A stretch of DNA of 64,000 bases from Mesorhizobium qingshengii. Lineage in GTDB: Bacteria > Pseudomonadota > Alphaproteobacteria > Rhizobiales > Rhizobiaceae. Position numbers and translations under genes: made by a program. The stretch covers positions 1 to 64,000 of the forward strand of contig NZ_JAPFQA010000006.1 of assembly GCF_027563465.1 (NCBI RefSeq), in the 5' to 3' direction. Positions 12,018 through 20,940 of this stretch are shown in pieces; position 1 is the stretch's first letter; every line of letters starts with the position of its first letter. A model generated the notes under the pieces. It did no database searches and was not told the origin of the DNA. It saw only the letters and a program-made list of their open reading frames with translations.

Positions 12018-12902
12018 ATGGCGACCGAGCTGGCACTGCTTGCCGTGCTGGCGGTGCTCTGGGGCGCCTCGTATACCTTCATCAAGATCGGGGTCGAGAC
12101 GATCCCGCCGGTCACGTTCATTGCCGCCCGCACCTTGATCGCGGGTGGTATCCTGTTCGCCGTCATCCGCTGGCGTGGGCTCGCCATGCCGCGCGATGCC
12201 GCAAGTTGGCGCCGTTTCGCCTTCCAGGCATGCCTCAACAGCGTCGTGCCGTTCACGTTGATCGCCGCGGCCGAGCGCTCCGTCGATGCCGGCCTTGCCA
12301 CCATACTCAATGCGACCTCGCCGATCTTCACCTTCCTGTTGACCGCGCTCATCACCCGCCATGAGCCGGTGACGTTGCGCAAGCTGCTTGGCGTCGGCGC
12401 CGGCATAGCCGGCATCTGCCTCATCATCGGCACCGAGGCGCTGGGTGGTCTCGGTCACCAGCTCTGGGCGCAGCTTGCCATCGTCGCGGCAACGATCTGC
12501 TATGCCGGCGCGGCGATCTTCGGCCGCGGCTTCAAGGGTCTCGATCCGATGCTTCCGGCCGCGGGCTCGATGCTCTGCGGCGCCGTCATGCTCGTGCCGC
12601 TCAGTCTCGTGGTTGACCAGCCATGGACGCTGGCACCGTCGACGGCGTCGATCCTGGCCTTGCTCGGCCTGTCCATCTTCTCGACCGCATTGGCCTTCGT
12701 CATCTATTTCCGCCTGATCCACACGCTGGGCTCGGTCGGCACGACGTCGCAAGCCTATCTGCGCGTGCCGATCGGCGTCGGCATCGGCGCCCTCTTCCTC
12801 GGCGAAAGCCTCGGTTCGACGGCGTGGCTGGGCATGGCCTTTGTCGTGGCCGGCGTCGCGGCGATGACCATCCCCGTTCGCAAGCCGGTACTCGCTCGAT
12901 AG
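12018..12902 (+). CDS. DMT-family transporter with two EamA domains
   Basis: An inner-membrane exporter of about 294 residues with roughly ten hydrophobic segments arranged as two EamA repeats (first near residues 5-135, second near 150-280). 'AVLWGASYTFIKIGVETIPP' is the typical first-helix motif of the family. These proteins usually export amino acids or metabolites; the substrate cannot be read here. The start is set at 12018 because AAGGAATGAT precedes it. An in-frame ATG at 11985 would add 11 polar residues. It is followed after 87 bases by a CysZ-like membrane gene on the same strand. Confidence 0.85.
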   Translation: MATELALLAVLAVLWGASYTFIKIGVETIPPVTFIAARTLIAGGILFAVIRWRGLAMPRDAASWRRFAFQACLNSVVPFTLIAAAERSVDAGLATILNATSPIFTFLLTALITRHEPVTLRKLLGVGAGIAGICLIIGTEALGGLGHQLWAQLAIVAATICYAGAAIFGRGFKGLDPMLPAAGSMLCGAVMLVPLSLVVDQPWTLAPSTASILALLGLSIFSTALAFVIYFRLIHTLGSVGTTSQAYLRVPIGVGIGALFLGESLGSTAWLGMAFVVAGVAAMTIPVRKPVLAR

Positions 12903-12989
12903 CTATTGGCTTGTGCTCGCGGCTTGCGCTGCCTATCTCGGGAGCGGCCGCCCGCTCGGCGGCGTCCGTTGACCTGGGGTTCAAGCACG

Positions 12990-13706
12990 GTGATTTTCGA
13001 CGCTGCTCGCACTGCGGCCCTTGAGCTGCTCTCGCCTCCGTTTCGTGCCGTGTTCCTCAAGACGTTGGGTTTGACCCTGCTGGCGCTGGTCGCCCTGTGG
13101 TTCAGTTTGACCAGTCTTGTCGAGTGGCTGGCCCTGCCATGGCTCCACACCTTGTTGCCCGGCATGCCCTCCTGGGCCGGCTGGCTGGGTGGCATCATCG
13201 CCGCCATCGCCCTTGCCTTCGGCATGGCGTTGCTCATCGCGCCGGTGACGGCGATTGTCGCCGGCCTGTTTCTCGACGATGTCGCCGAAGTGGTCGAGCG
13301 CACCGACTATCCCGCCGATCGGCCGGGACGCGCCATGCCGGCGCTGCGGTCGCTGGTGCTATCGATGCGATTCCTCGGCGTCGTCATCCTCGGCAACATC
13401 GTCGCCTTGCTGCTTCTGCTGGTGCCCGGCGTCAACATCGCCGCCTTCTTCATCGTCAACGGCTATCTGCTCGGGCGTGAGTTCTTCGAATTCGCCGCCA
13501 TGCGCTTTCGCCCGGAGGCAGAGGCCAGGGCCTTGCGCAGGCACTATGCCGGCACGGTGTTTCTCGCCGGGCTGGTCATATCAGCCTTCCTTGCCGTGCC
13601 GCTGCTCAACCTGGTGACGCCACTGTTCGCCGCCGCCATGATGGTGCATCTGCACAAGGCGATATCCGCGCGGGACGCGGCCCGACCCGGATATCGGCCC
13701 ACCTAA
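12990..13706 (+). CDS. CysZ-like EI24-domain membrane protein
   Basis: A membrane protein of about 238 residues with hydrophobic segments around 'LGLTLLALVALWFSLTSLV', 'WLGGIIAAIALAFGMALLIA', 'ILGNIVALLLLLVPGVNIAA' and a final one near the C-terminus. The motif 'NGYLLGREFFE' followed by a charged stretch is typical of the EI24/CysZ family (sulfate transporter CysZ and relatives). The start is uncertain: the frame is open to 12906, but the first natural candidate is the GTG at 12990 (VIFDAARTAAL), with a TTG at 12969 as alternative. It converges on the hydroxyproline dehydratase gene, whose stop overlaps its own by three bases. A role in sulfate uptake is inferred from the family only. Confidence 0.75.
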   Translation: MIFDAARTAALELLSPPFRAVFLKTLGLTLLALVALWFSLTSLVEWLALPWLHTLLPGMPSWAGWLGGIIAAIALAFGMALLIAPVTAIVAGLFLDDVAEVVERTDYPADRPGRAMPALRSLVLSMRFLGVVILGNIVALLLLLVPGVNIAAFFIVNGYLLGREFFEFAAMRFRPEAEARALRRHYAGTVFLAGLVISAFLAVPLLNLVTPLFAAAMMVHLHKAISARDAARPGYRPT

Positions 13707-14701
13707 CGCAAGAGAAATCCGCGTCCGAGTTCGTCGTCGGGCTCGACGATGAATTCGGATCGGCCGGAATAATAGGCGCGGCCGCCGACGCGGGCGATGA
13801 TCGCCTCGTGCGGGCCGGCCTGCGACGTCCGCACCACGGCTCCGGAGAAACGCGAGCCGGCGATGCTTTCGAAGGTGCGCGTCTGCCCGATGGCGATCCC
13901 GCCCTTGGCATGCATTGCCGCCAACCGGGCGGTGACGCCGGAGCCGGTCGGCGAGCGGTCGACCTCGGCCTCGGCGAAGACGCAGATGTTCTTGGTCACC
14001 TCGCCAGAAAACACATCGCGGCCATCGGTCAGGATGGTGCCGTAGAGAAAGGCGAGGTCGGCATGATCCGGGTGCGACAGCGGAAATTCTGCCTTGAGCC
14101 TGTTCGTCAGCGCGGTTGCCGCATCGACGAAATCGCGCACCCGGTCGCGGCCGAATTCGAGCCCGAATTGGTGGCAGTCGGCCAGCGCGTAGAAGGCGCC
14201 GCCATAGGCGATGTCGAACCTGATCGTGCCATGGCCAGGCAGCTCGATCGTCTGGCCGCCGGCGAACAGGAACGCCGGCACGCTTTCGAACGATACCGCG
14301 CCAGCCTTGCCGTCCCGCACCTCCACCGAGGCGACGACCAGTCCGCACGGCGCCTCGATGTTGACCGTCGTCACCGGTTCACGTTTCGCCACCAATCCTT
14401 CATCGACGGCGTAGCGGCCGAGCGCGACGATGGCGTGGCCGCACATCGTCGAATAGCCCTCATTGTGCATGAACAGCACGGCGAGGTCGGCGCCCGGCAG
14501 GTCAGGCTCGACCAGCAAGGCGCCGTACATGTCGTAATGGCCGCGCGGCTCGAACATCAGGATCTTGCGCAGATGGTCGAGATGGTCGCGCACATAGGCG
14601 CGCTTTTCCAGGATGGTGCCCCTGGGGATGTCCGGGTAGCCACGGGTGACGATCCGGAGCGGCTCGCCGCCCGTATGCATGTCGACGACGGTAAGCGTCA
14701 T
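13703..14701 (-). CDS. trans-3-hydroxy-L-proline dehydratase, proline racemase superfamily
   Basis: Predicted to dehydrate trans-3-hydroxy-L-proline to delta-1-pyrroline-2-carboxylate. It has 332 residues. Proline racemases and 4-hydroxyproline epimerases use two cysteines. Here the first is present ('STMCGHAI', Cys87), while the second position, in 'DRSPTGSGVTAR', is Thr252. A Cys/Thr pair is the established mark of the dehydratase subgroup. The start at 14701 (MTLTVVDMHTGGEP) is the family start; an open extension to 15064 overlaps the upstream gene and is not used. It lies 14 bases downstream of a PEP mutase/isocitrate lyase family gene on the same strand and is probably co-transcribed with it. 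No pyrroline-2-carboxylate reductase is seen nearby. Confidence 0.85.
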   Translation of the reverse strand: MTLTVVDMHTGGEPLRIVTRGYPDIPRGTILEKRAYVRDHLDHLRKILMFEPRGHYDMYGALLVEPDLPGADLAVLFMHNEGYSTMCGHAIVALGRYAVDEGLVAKREPVTTVNIEAPCGLVVASVEVRDGKAGAVSFESVPAFLFAGGQTIELPGHGTIRFDIAYGGAFYALADCHQFGLEFGRDRVRDFVDAATALTNRLKAEFPLSHPDHADLAFLYGTILTDGRDVFSGEVTKNICVFAEAEVDRSPTGSGVTARLAAMHAKGGIAIGQTRTFESIAGSRFSGAVVRTSQAGPHEAIIARVGGRAYYSGRSEFIVEPDDELGRGFLLR

Positions 14702-14715
14702 GCGACGGGCCCCAT

Positions 14716-15519
14716 TCAAGCTGAAGATTTGGCGAACAGCGCCTGCAATTTGCCGAACGGCATGGCTGCGCGGGTGAAGCCGAACGTGCCGTCCTGCTGG
14801 ATCTCGCGCGCCGCCGTCTCCAGCATGCCATAGGCGAAATTGGTCAGCCATGGCCCGAGCGAAATGCGCTTGACCCCGGCCATGGCGAGATCGGCGATGG
14901 TGAAGCCCGGTCTCGCCATGACGTTGACCGGCTTGCTGACCGCCGAGCAGACCGTGCGGACCATCTCGATGTCGCCGATGCCTGGCGCATAGAGCACGTC
15001 GGCGCCGGCTTTCTCGAAGGCTTGCAGCCGCTTGATGGTGTCGTCGAGGTCGGACTTGCCCCACAGGAAATTCTCGGCGCGCGCCGTGAAGACGAAATCG
15101 TGCTTCAGCGCCCGTGCCGCCTCCACCGCCGCCGCGACGCGCTCGACCGCGTGCGAGAAATCATAGATCGGCTTGTCCGGGTCACCGGTGTGGTCCTCGA
15201 TCGAACAGCCGGCAAGGCCGGCGGCCTCCGCCGCGAAGATGGTTTCGGCGGCCTGCTCGGCGCTGTCGCCCTTGCCGCGTTCGAGGTCGGCGGAAACCGG
15301 CAGGCTGGTTGCTGCCGTCACCTCGCGGCAATGGTGGATCATCGCCTCGAAGGTCACGGCGCCATCCGGCAGGCCGCGCGAAAAGGCAAAGCCGGCGCTG
15401 GTTGTCGCCAGTGCCTTGAAGCCGAACGAGCCCAGCAGCTTCGTCGTGCCGATGTCCCAGGGGTTGGGCATGACGAAGGTCGAGGCATGCAGGTCGCGAA
15501 AGATCTTGCCCTTGTCCAT
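14716..15519 (-). CDS. Isocitrate lyase/PEP mutase family protein
   Basis: A 267-residue TIM-barrel enzyme of the ICL/PEPM superfamily, which cleaves or forms C-C or P-C bonds of alpha-oxo acids. Visible features are 'FVMPNPWDIGTTKLL' near the N-terminus, 'VSADLERGKGD' and the metal-binding 'GCSIEDHTGDP' in the middle, and 'VNVMARPGFTIADLAMAGVK' near the C-terminus. It lacks the KKCGH-type loop of true isocitrate lyase, so oxaloacetate decarboxylase-like, carboxyphosphoenolpyruvate-type or simply uncharacterised activity is possible. It is followed at 14 bases by the hydroxyproline dehydratase. The role in that pair is not known to me. Confidence 0.8.
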   Translation of the reverse strand: MDKGKIFRDLHASTFVMPNPWDIGTTKLLGSFGFKALATTSAGFAFSRGLPDGAVTFEAMIHHCREVTAATSLPVSADLERGKGDSAEQAAETIFAAEAAGLAGCSIEDHTGDPDKPIYDFSHAVERVAAAVEAARALKHDFVFTARAENFLWGKSDLDDTIKRLQAFEKAGADVLYAPGIGDIEMVRTVCSAVSKPVNVMARPGFTIADLAMAGVKRISLGPWLTNFAYGMLETAAREIQQDGTFGFTRAAMPFGKLQALFAKSSA

Positions 15520-15598
15520 GGTAGTTCCCCATCATGTGCGGTGTGGTGGAGCGGAATTTATCCTGCCGTCCTCGGCCGGGCAAACGAATGCGATTGGT

Positions 15599-16450
15599 TC
15601 AGAAGCGTTTGGCGTTCTCTGCTGACAAACGTTCGAATGCGTCGGAATCCTTGACGTAACGCGATGTCTTCTTGTTCCAGCGATAGGTGACGGAAATCTC
15701 GTGCGATGAAGCCCCCGGCGGTGCCTCGTCGCAGTCTTCACCGCTCGGCATGGTGGCGTCGGTCACCGTCGCCTTGATCGCGGCATAAGGTTTGTCGGTG
15801 ATCGGCTGGAAGGCGATATCCTGCGTGCGCTTGTAGGCGCACAGGTTCTCGTCGAACGTATGGATCATGTCGATCAGTTCGAACCGGTCGTTGCGAACCA
15901 TGATCAGCGGCGTGCTCACATAGCCCTGATTCGAATTGAAATGCGTGCTCATGGTGATGAGCACGTCGTCGTTGGGGCTGACGGAAAGCTTGCCCGGATC
16001 ACGGAAATAGGTGCTGCGGTCGACGGCGACATTGACGGCGTCGAGCAGTCTCGGCTTGGCGGTGCTGTCGTAGAGCGCCAGCACCGCATAGCCCTCGGCG
16101 CTGTCGGGAGAATCGCCGAGGTCGAACAGCATCGCCAGCCGATCCTTGCCGCCGGCCCTTATGTCGAGCACCGCTGCATTAGGGAGGCTCGACGCGTCGG
16201 GCGGCGAACCGCCGCTATCGGGTCCCTCGATGTGGCGCATGTCGATCGGCGACCCACCCTTGTAGAAGCCGTCACCGTCCGCGCTCAGGTCAGGGATGAC
16301 CATCCTGGCCAGGTCGAGATAGGTGACGTCCTTGTGGCCGGGCAGCGCGCTGCCGAGTTCCGGGAAGCTGACGGCCTGCGCGCTGGCTGCCGTCCAGAGA
16401 AACGGCGGCAGCAAAAGAGCGAGAACGAAGCGAAGCAGGGTGGGTTTCAT
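15599..16450 (-). CDS. Exported protein of unknown function
   Basis: A 283-residue protein with a clear Sec signal peptide: basic MKPTLLRF, a hydrophobic core, and an AxA-type site at 'ASAQA' near residue 25. The mature part is acidic and rich in D, G and S ('IPDLSADGDGFYKGG'). It has two cysteines ('NLCAYKR', 'GEDCDEAP') that could pair in the periplasm. I do not recognise the family. It stands between the PEPM-family gene and the HAD phosphatase on the same strand, with gaps of roughly 70-80 bases each side. Confidence 0.75.
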   Translation of the reverse strand: MKPTLLRFVLALLLPPFLWTAASAQAVSFPELGSALPGHKDVTYLDLARMVIPDLSADGDGFYKGGSPIDMRHIEGPDSGGSPPDASSLPNAAVLDIRAGGKDRLAMLFDLGDSPDSAEGYAVLALYDSTAKPRLLDAVNVAVDRSTYFRDPGKLSVSPNDDVLITMSTHFNSNQGYVSTPLIMVRNDRFELIDMIHTFDENLCAYKRTQDIAFQPITDKPYAAIKATVTDATMPSGEDCDEAPPGASSHEISVTYRWNKKTSRYVKDSDAFERLSAENAKRF

Positions 16451-16522
16451 GCGTGGCCTCGAGTTGGCGGCGCCAAGCTAGCACGGACAATCGAGGCGTA
16501 CAGCCGCGCGCTGACGATCAGA

Positions 16523-17188
16523 TCAGTGGATCGGCACCAGTCCGGCGAGTTCGCGCATGTCGTCGAACAGGATGCCGCCGGCCTGGACCAGCCCGTCGCG
16601 GTCGGAACAGGGATCGCCATGATAGGAAAATACCCGCATGCCGGCGGCGATGCCGGCCTGCGTTCCGGCGACGCTGTCCTCGATGACGATGCAGTCGGCG
16701 GGCGGAAAGCCCATCGTCTTCGCCGCATGCAGGAACAGGTCGGGAAACGGCTTGCCGCGCCCAACCATGGTCGAACTGAACAGCGCGTGTTCGAACAGCG
16801 GCAACAGCCCGGTCTGACCAAGCGTTATGTGCATCTTCGACACCCTGGCCGAGGTGGCGACGCAATAGGCGATGCCGGCCGCGCGCACCACTTCGATGAA
16901 GTCATGGACGTAAGGGACGGCCTCGACCCCGTGGGCGAACAGGTCGGGTAGGCCGGCATTCCAGCGATCGACGAAATCGGCGCCGAGCCTGACGCTGGTC
17001 TCTTCCTCGATCTCCTTCTGCACCGATGCCATGCTGCGGCCGGAGAAGTTCTTGCGGCAATATTCGAAGCTTGTCGGATAGCCGGCAGCGGTCAGCCATT
17101 CGGCGAGGCGCCGATTGGCGAGGTTCTCCGTATCGACCAGAATCCCGTCGCAGTCGAAGATAACGAGTTTTGGCAGCGCCCCATGCAT
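16523..17188 (-). CDS. HAD-superfamily hydrolase, beta-phosphoglucomutase-like
   Basis: A 221-residue cytoplasmic phosphatase or mutase of HAD subfamily I. Motif I is 'FDCDGILVDTE' near residues 10-20 (nucleophile and acid/base Asp), motif II 'VATSAR', and motifs III and IV 'GRGKPFPDLFLHAA' and 'CIVIEDSVAGTQAG'. These are the hallmarks of beta-phosphoglucomutase and small sugar-phosphate phosphatases; the substrate cannot be assigned. The start codon shares its A with the dut stop codon (TGATG), so the two genes are translationally coupled with dut first. Confidence 0.85.
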   Translation of the reverse strand: MHGALPKLVIFDCDGILVDTENLANRRLAEWLTAAGYPTSFEYCRKNFSGRSMASVQKEIEEETSVRLGADFVDRWNAGLPDLFAHGVEAVPYVHDFIEVVRAAGIAYCVATSARVSKMHITLGQTGLLPLFEHALFSSTMVGRGKPFPDLFLHAAKTMGFPPADCIVIEDSVAGTQAGIAAGMRVFSYHGDPCSDRDGLVQAGGILFDDMRELAGLVPIH

Positions 17189-17673
17189 CAGGCGGTGCCG
17201 GTCGATCCGAACCCGCCCGAGCCGCGTGCCGTTCCGCCGGCCAGGGTGCGCTCTTCCACCGCTGCCTGCGTCACCGCCGCGAAGACGATCTGGGCAATGC
17301 GCATGCCGCGCGTCACGGCAAAGTCCTCGTCGCCGAGATTGATCAGCAGCACCTTCACCTCGCCGCGATAGTCGCTGTCGATGGTGCCGGGCGTGTTGAG
17401 AACGGTAAGGCCATGCTTGAAGGCAAGGCCCGAACGTGGCCGCACCTGGCCTTCCATGCCTTCCGGTATTTCAAGGATCAACCCGGTCGGCACCAAAGCG
17501 CGTTTTCCCGGCAGGATCAGCAGCGGCCGGTCGTCGGGCACCGCGGCCCGCAAATCCATGCCGGCGGCGCCGGTGCTTTCATAGGCGGGGAGGGGAAGTC
17601 CTTCACCGTGCGGCAACCTGACGAAGCCGACGGTCGGACCGATGACGGAGGGAGTGTGGAGGGCTGCGCGCAT
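17188..17673 (-). CDS. dut: dUTP diphosphatase
   Basis: It hydrolyses dUTP to dUMP and pyrophosphate, supplying dTMP synthesis and keeping uracil out of DNA. The 161 residues carry the five trimeric dUTPase motifs: '[10 protein letters not shown]', '[12 protein letters not shown]', '[14 protein letters not shown]' (catalytic Asp), '[11 protein letters not shown]' and the mobile C-terminal arm '[10 protein letters not shown]'. Length is normal. It overlaps the HAD gene start by one base, and lies 85 bases downstream of the Lrp-family regulator on the same strand. Confidence 0.95.
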   Translation of the reverse strand: MRAALHTPSVIGPTVGFVRLPHGEGLPLPAYESTGAAGMDLRAAVPDDRPLLILPGKRALVPTGLILEIPEGMEGQVRPRSGLAFKHGLTVLNTPGTIDSDYRGEVKVLLINLGDEDFAVTRGMRIAQIVFAAVTQAAVEERTLAGGTARGSGGFGSTGTA

Positions 17674-17758
17674 AAAACCGATCCTATCGGCGCGAATGCC
17701 GATTCGGTCAATTCGCCCGCAAGGCTATCAACGGCTTTCTTTGTGGCATCACCGTGAT

Positions 17759-18247
17759 CTAGCGCAGTTCCATCGGAACGACGGTCGTCTCCTTGATCTC
17801 CTCCATCACGAAGGAGGCGGAAACGTCCGACAGTGCCACCTTGGCGATCAGCCGCTGGTAGAGCCGGTCGTAGGCTTTCACGTCGGCGACGCGGGCGCGC
17901 AGCACATAGTCGAGATCGCCGGACATGCGATAGACGCCGATGATCTCGGGAAGGCCGGTTACCGCCGCCCGGAACTTCTGCAACCAGTCCGGATCGTGGT
18001 TGGACGTGCGGATCAGGATGAACACCGAAAGGCCAAGCCCGAGCTTGTCGGCATCAACCAGCGCCACCCGCCCGGTGATGACGCCATCCTCCTCCAGCCG
18101 CTTGACCCGGCGCCAGCAGGCATTGCGCGACAGGGCCACCCGTTCCGACAGCTGGTCGACCGACAGCGTGCCGTCGCGTTGCAATTCAGCCAGCAATTTT
18201 CGGTCGATTTCGTCGATTTCCAACGTCATGTGGGATTTTTGTCCCAT
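17759..18247 (-). CDS. Lrp/AsnC-family transcriptional regulator
   Basis: A 162-residue regulator with an N-terminal winged helix ('EIDRKLLAELQRDGTLSV', then 'SRNACWRRVKRLEEDGVI') and a C-terminal RAM ligand-binding domain ('VFILIRTS', 'MSGDLDYVLRARV'). Lrp proteins sense amino acids and often control neighbouring genes or act globally. The frame allows the ATG at 18247 or at 18229 (MTLEIDEIDR). It is divergent from the small DUF6356 gene; the gap of about 97 bases is the probable shared control region. Its target is unknown. Confidence 0.88.
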   Translation of the reverse strand: MGQKSHMTLEIDEIDRKLLAELQRDGTLSVDQLSERVALSRNACWRRVKRLEEDGVITGRVALVDADKLGLGLSVFILIRTSNHDPDWLQKFRAAVTGLPEIIGVYRMSGDLDYVLRARVADVKAYDRLYQRLIAKVALSDVSASFVMEEIKETTVVPMELR

Positions 18248-18343
18248 GAAATGGCTAAATACAAGGACATTTTGAGACCAATGAACCTGCGAAGCGTGTC
18301 AGGATACTCATCATCAGAAACTCAAGCGCTGAAGGGGACCGGC

Positions 18344-18598
18344 ATGTCGGCAAGGCTCGCAAGGATTTTCACCTCTCATCCGGCCAAGGTCGGCGAAACC
18401 TATTTCGGCCATATGGCCTTTGCCGCCTGGGTCTCGTCGCGGTTGCTGATGGCGGCGGGGGCCGCGCTCGTTCACGCTTTCTTGCCATTTCTGTTTGAGA
18501 CTACCGCCAGCCGAATCGTTCGCGAGCTTTACGAGCGGACGCACAACAGAGGCAAACACGCGATCAAGGAGCCCGCGGCTCTCATGGATCGCGCCTAG
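18344..18598 (+). CDS. Small DUF6356-like membrane protein
   Basis: An 84-residue protein starting MSARLARIFTSHPAKVGETY, preceded by a good ribosome site (GAAGGGG). The pattern 'HPAKVGETYFGHM' followed by one hydrophobic segment ('LLMAAGAALVHAFLPFLFET') and a basic tail resembles the small alphaproteobacterial family I know as DUF6356. The function of that family is not established. The same frame is open far upstream, but that part is the antisense shadow of the Lrp gene. The family call is from memory of the motif. Confidence 0.65.
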   Translation: MSARLARIFTSHPAKVGETYFGHMAFAAWVSSRLLMAAGAALVHAFLPFLFETTASRIVRELYERTHNRGKHAIKEPAALMDRA

Positions 18599-18613
18599 AG
18601 AACGGTTGATGCG

Positions 18614-19411
18614 ATGTGCCGGTGGGCGGCCTATCTTGGTGAAGCGGTCTTTCTCGAAGACATCCTCACGGCGCCCTGTCACTCGCTGATCGCCCAGAGC
18701 CATTGCGCCCAGGAAGCGAAATCGCCGACCAATGGCGATGGTTTTGGCCTCGCCTGGTATGGCGACCGGCCCGAACCGGGGCACTACCGCGATATCCTGC
18801 CGGCCTGGTCGGACTCCAATCTGAAAAGCCTGTGCCGGCAGATCAAGTCCGGCCTGTTCCTTGCCCATGTGCGGGCGTCGACCGGCGGCGCCACCAGCCG
18901 CATGAACTGCCATCCCTTCATCTCAGGTCCCTGGTCGTTCATGCACAATGGTCAGATTGGCGGCTTTGAAAAGATCCGACGCGCGCTGGAGAACTCGCTC
19001 TGCGACGCGGTCTTCGACCAGCGCGAAGGCACCACGGATTCCGAATTGTTCTTCCTGCTGCTGATCGACGAAGGATTAGCCACCGATCCGCAAGGCGCCG
19101 TGTCCCGTGCCACCAGCCGTGTGCTCGAAGCTTCGCGCCGCGCCGGTCTCGAGCCGGCGCTGAAACTCACAGCCGCCTTCTCGGACGGGCAGGCGCTGCA
19201 TGCGGTGCGTTATGCGACCGACGATCACGCGCCGACGCTCTACACCTCCGTCTTGCGCAGGGGCGGCCGCTGCATCGTTTCCGAACCCTTCGATCGCGAG
19301 GGTGGCGACTGGCAGGCGATCCCGCCGTCGAGCTTCGTCACCATGACCAGGGACGGCATCACCATTGGCCCCTTTGCCCCGGCCGCGGCGAAGCTGGCGC
19401 TGGTGGGATAG
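18614..19411 (+). CDS. Class II glutamine amidotransferase
   Basis: A 265-residue Ntn-hydrolase beginning MCRWAAYLGE. Cys2 becomes the N-terminal nucleophile after Met removal. Supporting motifs are 'TNGDGFGLAWYG' and 'LAHVRASTGGATSRMNCHPF', then 'WSFMHNGQIGGF', all typical of the YafJ/EgtC-like glutamine amidotransferase group. It carries only the glutaminase domain, so it either has a partner encoded elsewhere or acts as a gamma-glutamyl hydrolase. No ergothioneine gene is nearby, so EgtC function is not supported. It lies 15 bases after the DUF6356-like gene and may be in one transcript with it. Confidence 0.85.
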   Translation: MCRWAAYLGEAVFLEDILTAPCHSLIAQSHCAQEAKSPTNGDGFGLAWYGDRPEPGHYRDILPAWSDSNLKSLCRQIKSGLFLAHVRASTGGATSRMNCHPFISGPWSFMHNGQIGGFEKIRRALENSLCDAVFDQREGTTDSELFFLLLIDEGLATDPQGAVSRATSRVLEASRRAGLEPALKLTAAFSDGQALHAVRYATDDHAPTLYTSVLRRGGRCIVSEPFDREGGDWQAIPPSSFVTMTRDGITIGPFAPAAAKLALVG

Positions 19412-19572
19412 GCCTTCAGCTTTCTGATTTTGCGGCAAGCGCAGACTTCAACAGTTCCAGCTGCGCAATTCCGGTCAAGCGCAGCCGATGCTCGAATGCT
19501 CGACTTGGCTTGAAGTCGCGCCGCTGTCCGCCATCTTGACCTGGGCGAGTGCGCCAAGCCGGAGCCTTGATC

Positions 19573-20940
19573 ATGGACATCGTCTTTTGCTCAACCGTCG
19601 ATCTCGCCGCCGCGATCGCCGCGCGGAAAATCTCCGCCGTGGAAGTGCTCGACGCGCATCTGGAGCAGATCGACAGCCACAATGGAGCGGTCAACGCCGT
19701 CATTTCGCTCGACAGGGACGGGGCCCGCGAGCGCGCCAGGAAGGCGGACACTGCGCTGGCGCGCGGCGAGGCGCCCGGGCCGCTGCACGGCGTGCCGTTC
19801 ACGCTGAAGGACATGCACGAGACATCAGGCATGAAAACCACGGTCGGCTTCCCGCCCTTCGCCGATTATGTCGCCGGGCATGACAGTCCGGTCGTCGCCC
19901 GGCTGAAGGCGGCCGGCGGCGTGCTGATGGCCAAGACCAATGTCGCGACCATGCTGTCGGACTGGCAGTCGAACAACCCGCTGTTCGGCCGCACCGGCAA
20001 CCCTTGGAATATCCACCGCACCGCGGGAGGCTCCAGCGGCGGTGCCGCGGCGGCGCTTTGCGCCGGGATGACGCCCTTCGATGTCGGCACCGACATGCAG
20101 GATTCGATCCGGCTGCCGGCCGCCTTCTGCGGCGTCTATGGCCTTAAGCCGACGGAACACCGCATCTCGCTGGCCGGCGCCTTTCCCGATCCGGGAGGCG
20201 CCGCGCGCAGCGTGCGGCTGATGTCCTGCCTCGGGCCGCTGGCGCGCAGCGTGGAAGATTTGTCGTTGATCTATCAAATCATCGCCGGGCCGGACGGGAG
20301 CGATACCGACCTTGCGCCGGTGCCGGTCGAGGCCATGCGAAAGCTCGACCTCAAGGCATTGCGCATCGCCGTCGCGCCGTCCTTTCCAGGCTTCCCGGTG
20401 GCCGGCGAGATCAGCGCCGCGGTCGAAAACCTCGCAACACAGTTGCGATCGGCAGGGGCGACCGTCGAGGAAGCGAAACTGCCCAGGCCCGATCTGCACG
20501 ACGATCTGGAGCAGGGCGGCGCGTTGATCGGCATGATGATGGAGGCCGCGCAGCCGCCGGAGCAACCGACACCCATCTCGCGCTGGTTCGAGGCGCTCGC
20601 CCGTCGCGACCAATCCATTCTCGCCTGGGACCGGTTTTTCGAAAGCTGGGACGCCTTGCTCTGCCCGGTCTCCATGACCACGGCCTTCCCGCATTGCGAG
20701 CCTGGCACGCCGATCAAGGTCGACGGCAAGGAGCAGAGCTACTGGATGCTGCCGGCCTATGGCGCGGTCTTCAACTACAGCGGCCATCCAGCGCTTTCCA
20801 TGCCGTGCGGGCAGGACAGCGACGGCCTGCCGATCGGACTGCAACTGGTCGGCAAACGCTGGTCGGAGTCGCGGCTGCTCGGCATTGCAGCGGCGATCGA
20901 GCCGCTCACCGGCGGTTTTCGCCGTCCGCCAGCCTATTGA
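19573..20940 (+). CDS. Amidase signature family protein
   Basis: A 455-residue amidase (GatA-like fold) hydrolysing an unidentified amide. The catalytic Lys is in 'PFTLKDMHET', the cis-Ser in 'TAGGSSGGAAAALCAGM' and the nucleophile Ser in 'GTDMQDSIRLPAAFCGVYG'. The two glycines normally preceding the nucleophile (GGS) are replaced by Gln-Asp, which is unusual. It is not a GatA of the tRNA amidotransferase, since gatB and gatC are absent. I use the ATG at 19573 (MDIVFCSTVDLA); the frame is open eight codons further to a GTG. It converges with the DAO-type oxidoreductase and overlaps its stop by seven bases. Confidence 0.88.
   Translation: MDIVFCSTVDLAAAIAARKISAVEVLDAHLEQIDSHNGAVNAVISLDRDGARERARKADTALARGEAPGPLHGVPFTLKDMHETSGMKTTVGFPPFADYVAGHDSPVVARLKAAGGVLMAKTNVATMLSDWQSNNPLFGRTGNPWNIHRTAGGSSGGAAAALCAGMTPFDVGTDMQDSIRLPAAFCGVYGLKPTEHRISLAGAFPDPGGAARSVRLMSCLGPLARSVEDLSLIYQIIAGPDGSDTDLAPVPVEAMRKLDLKALRIAVAPSFPGFPVAGEISAAVENLATQLRSAGATVEEAKLPRPDLHDDLEQGGALIGMMMEAAQPPEQPTPISRWFEALARRDQSILAWDRFFESWDALLCPVSMTTAFPHCEPGTPIKVDGKEQSYWMLPAYGAVFNYSGHPALSMPCGQDSDGLPIGLQLVGKRWSESRLLGIAAAIEPLTGGFRRPPAY

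Noticed and set aside
13703..15064. Long 453-codon version of the hydroxyproline dehydratase
   Set aside because: The first 121 codons overlap the upstream PEPM-family gene in another frame and lack family similarity; the ATG at 14701 is the family start.
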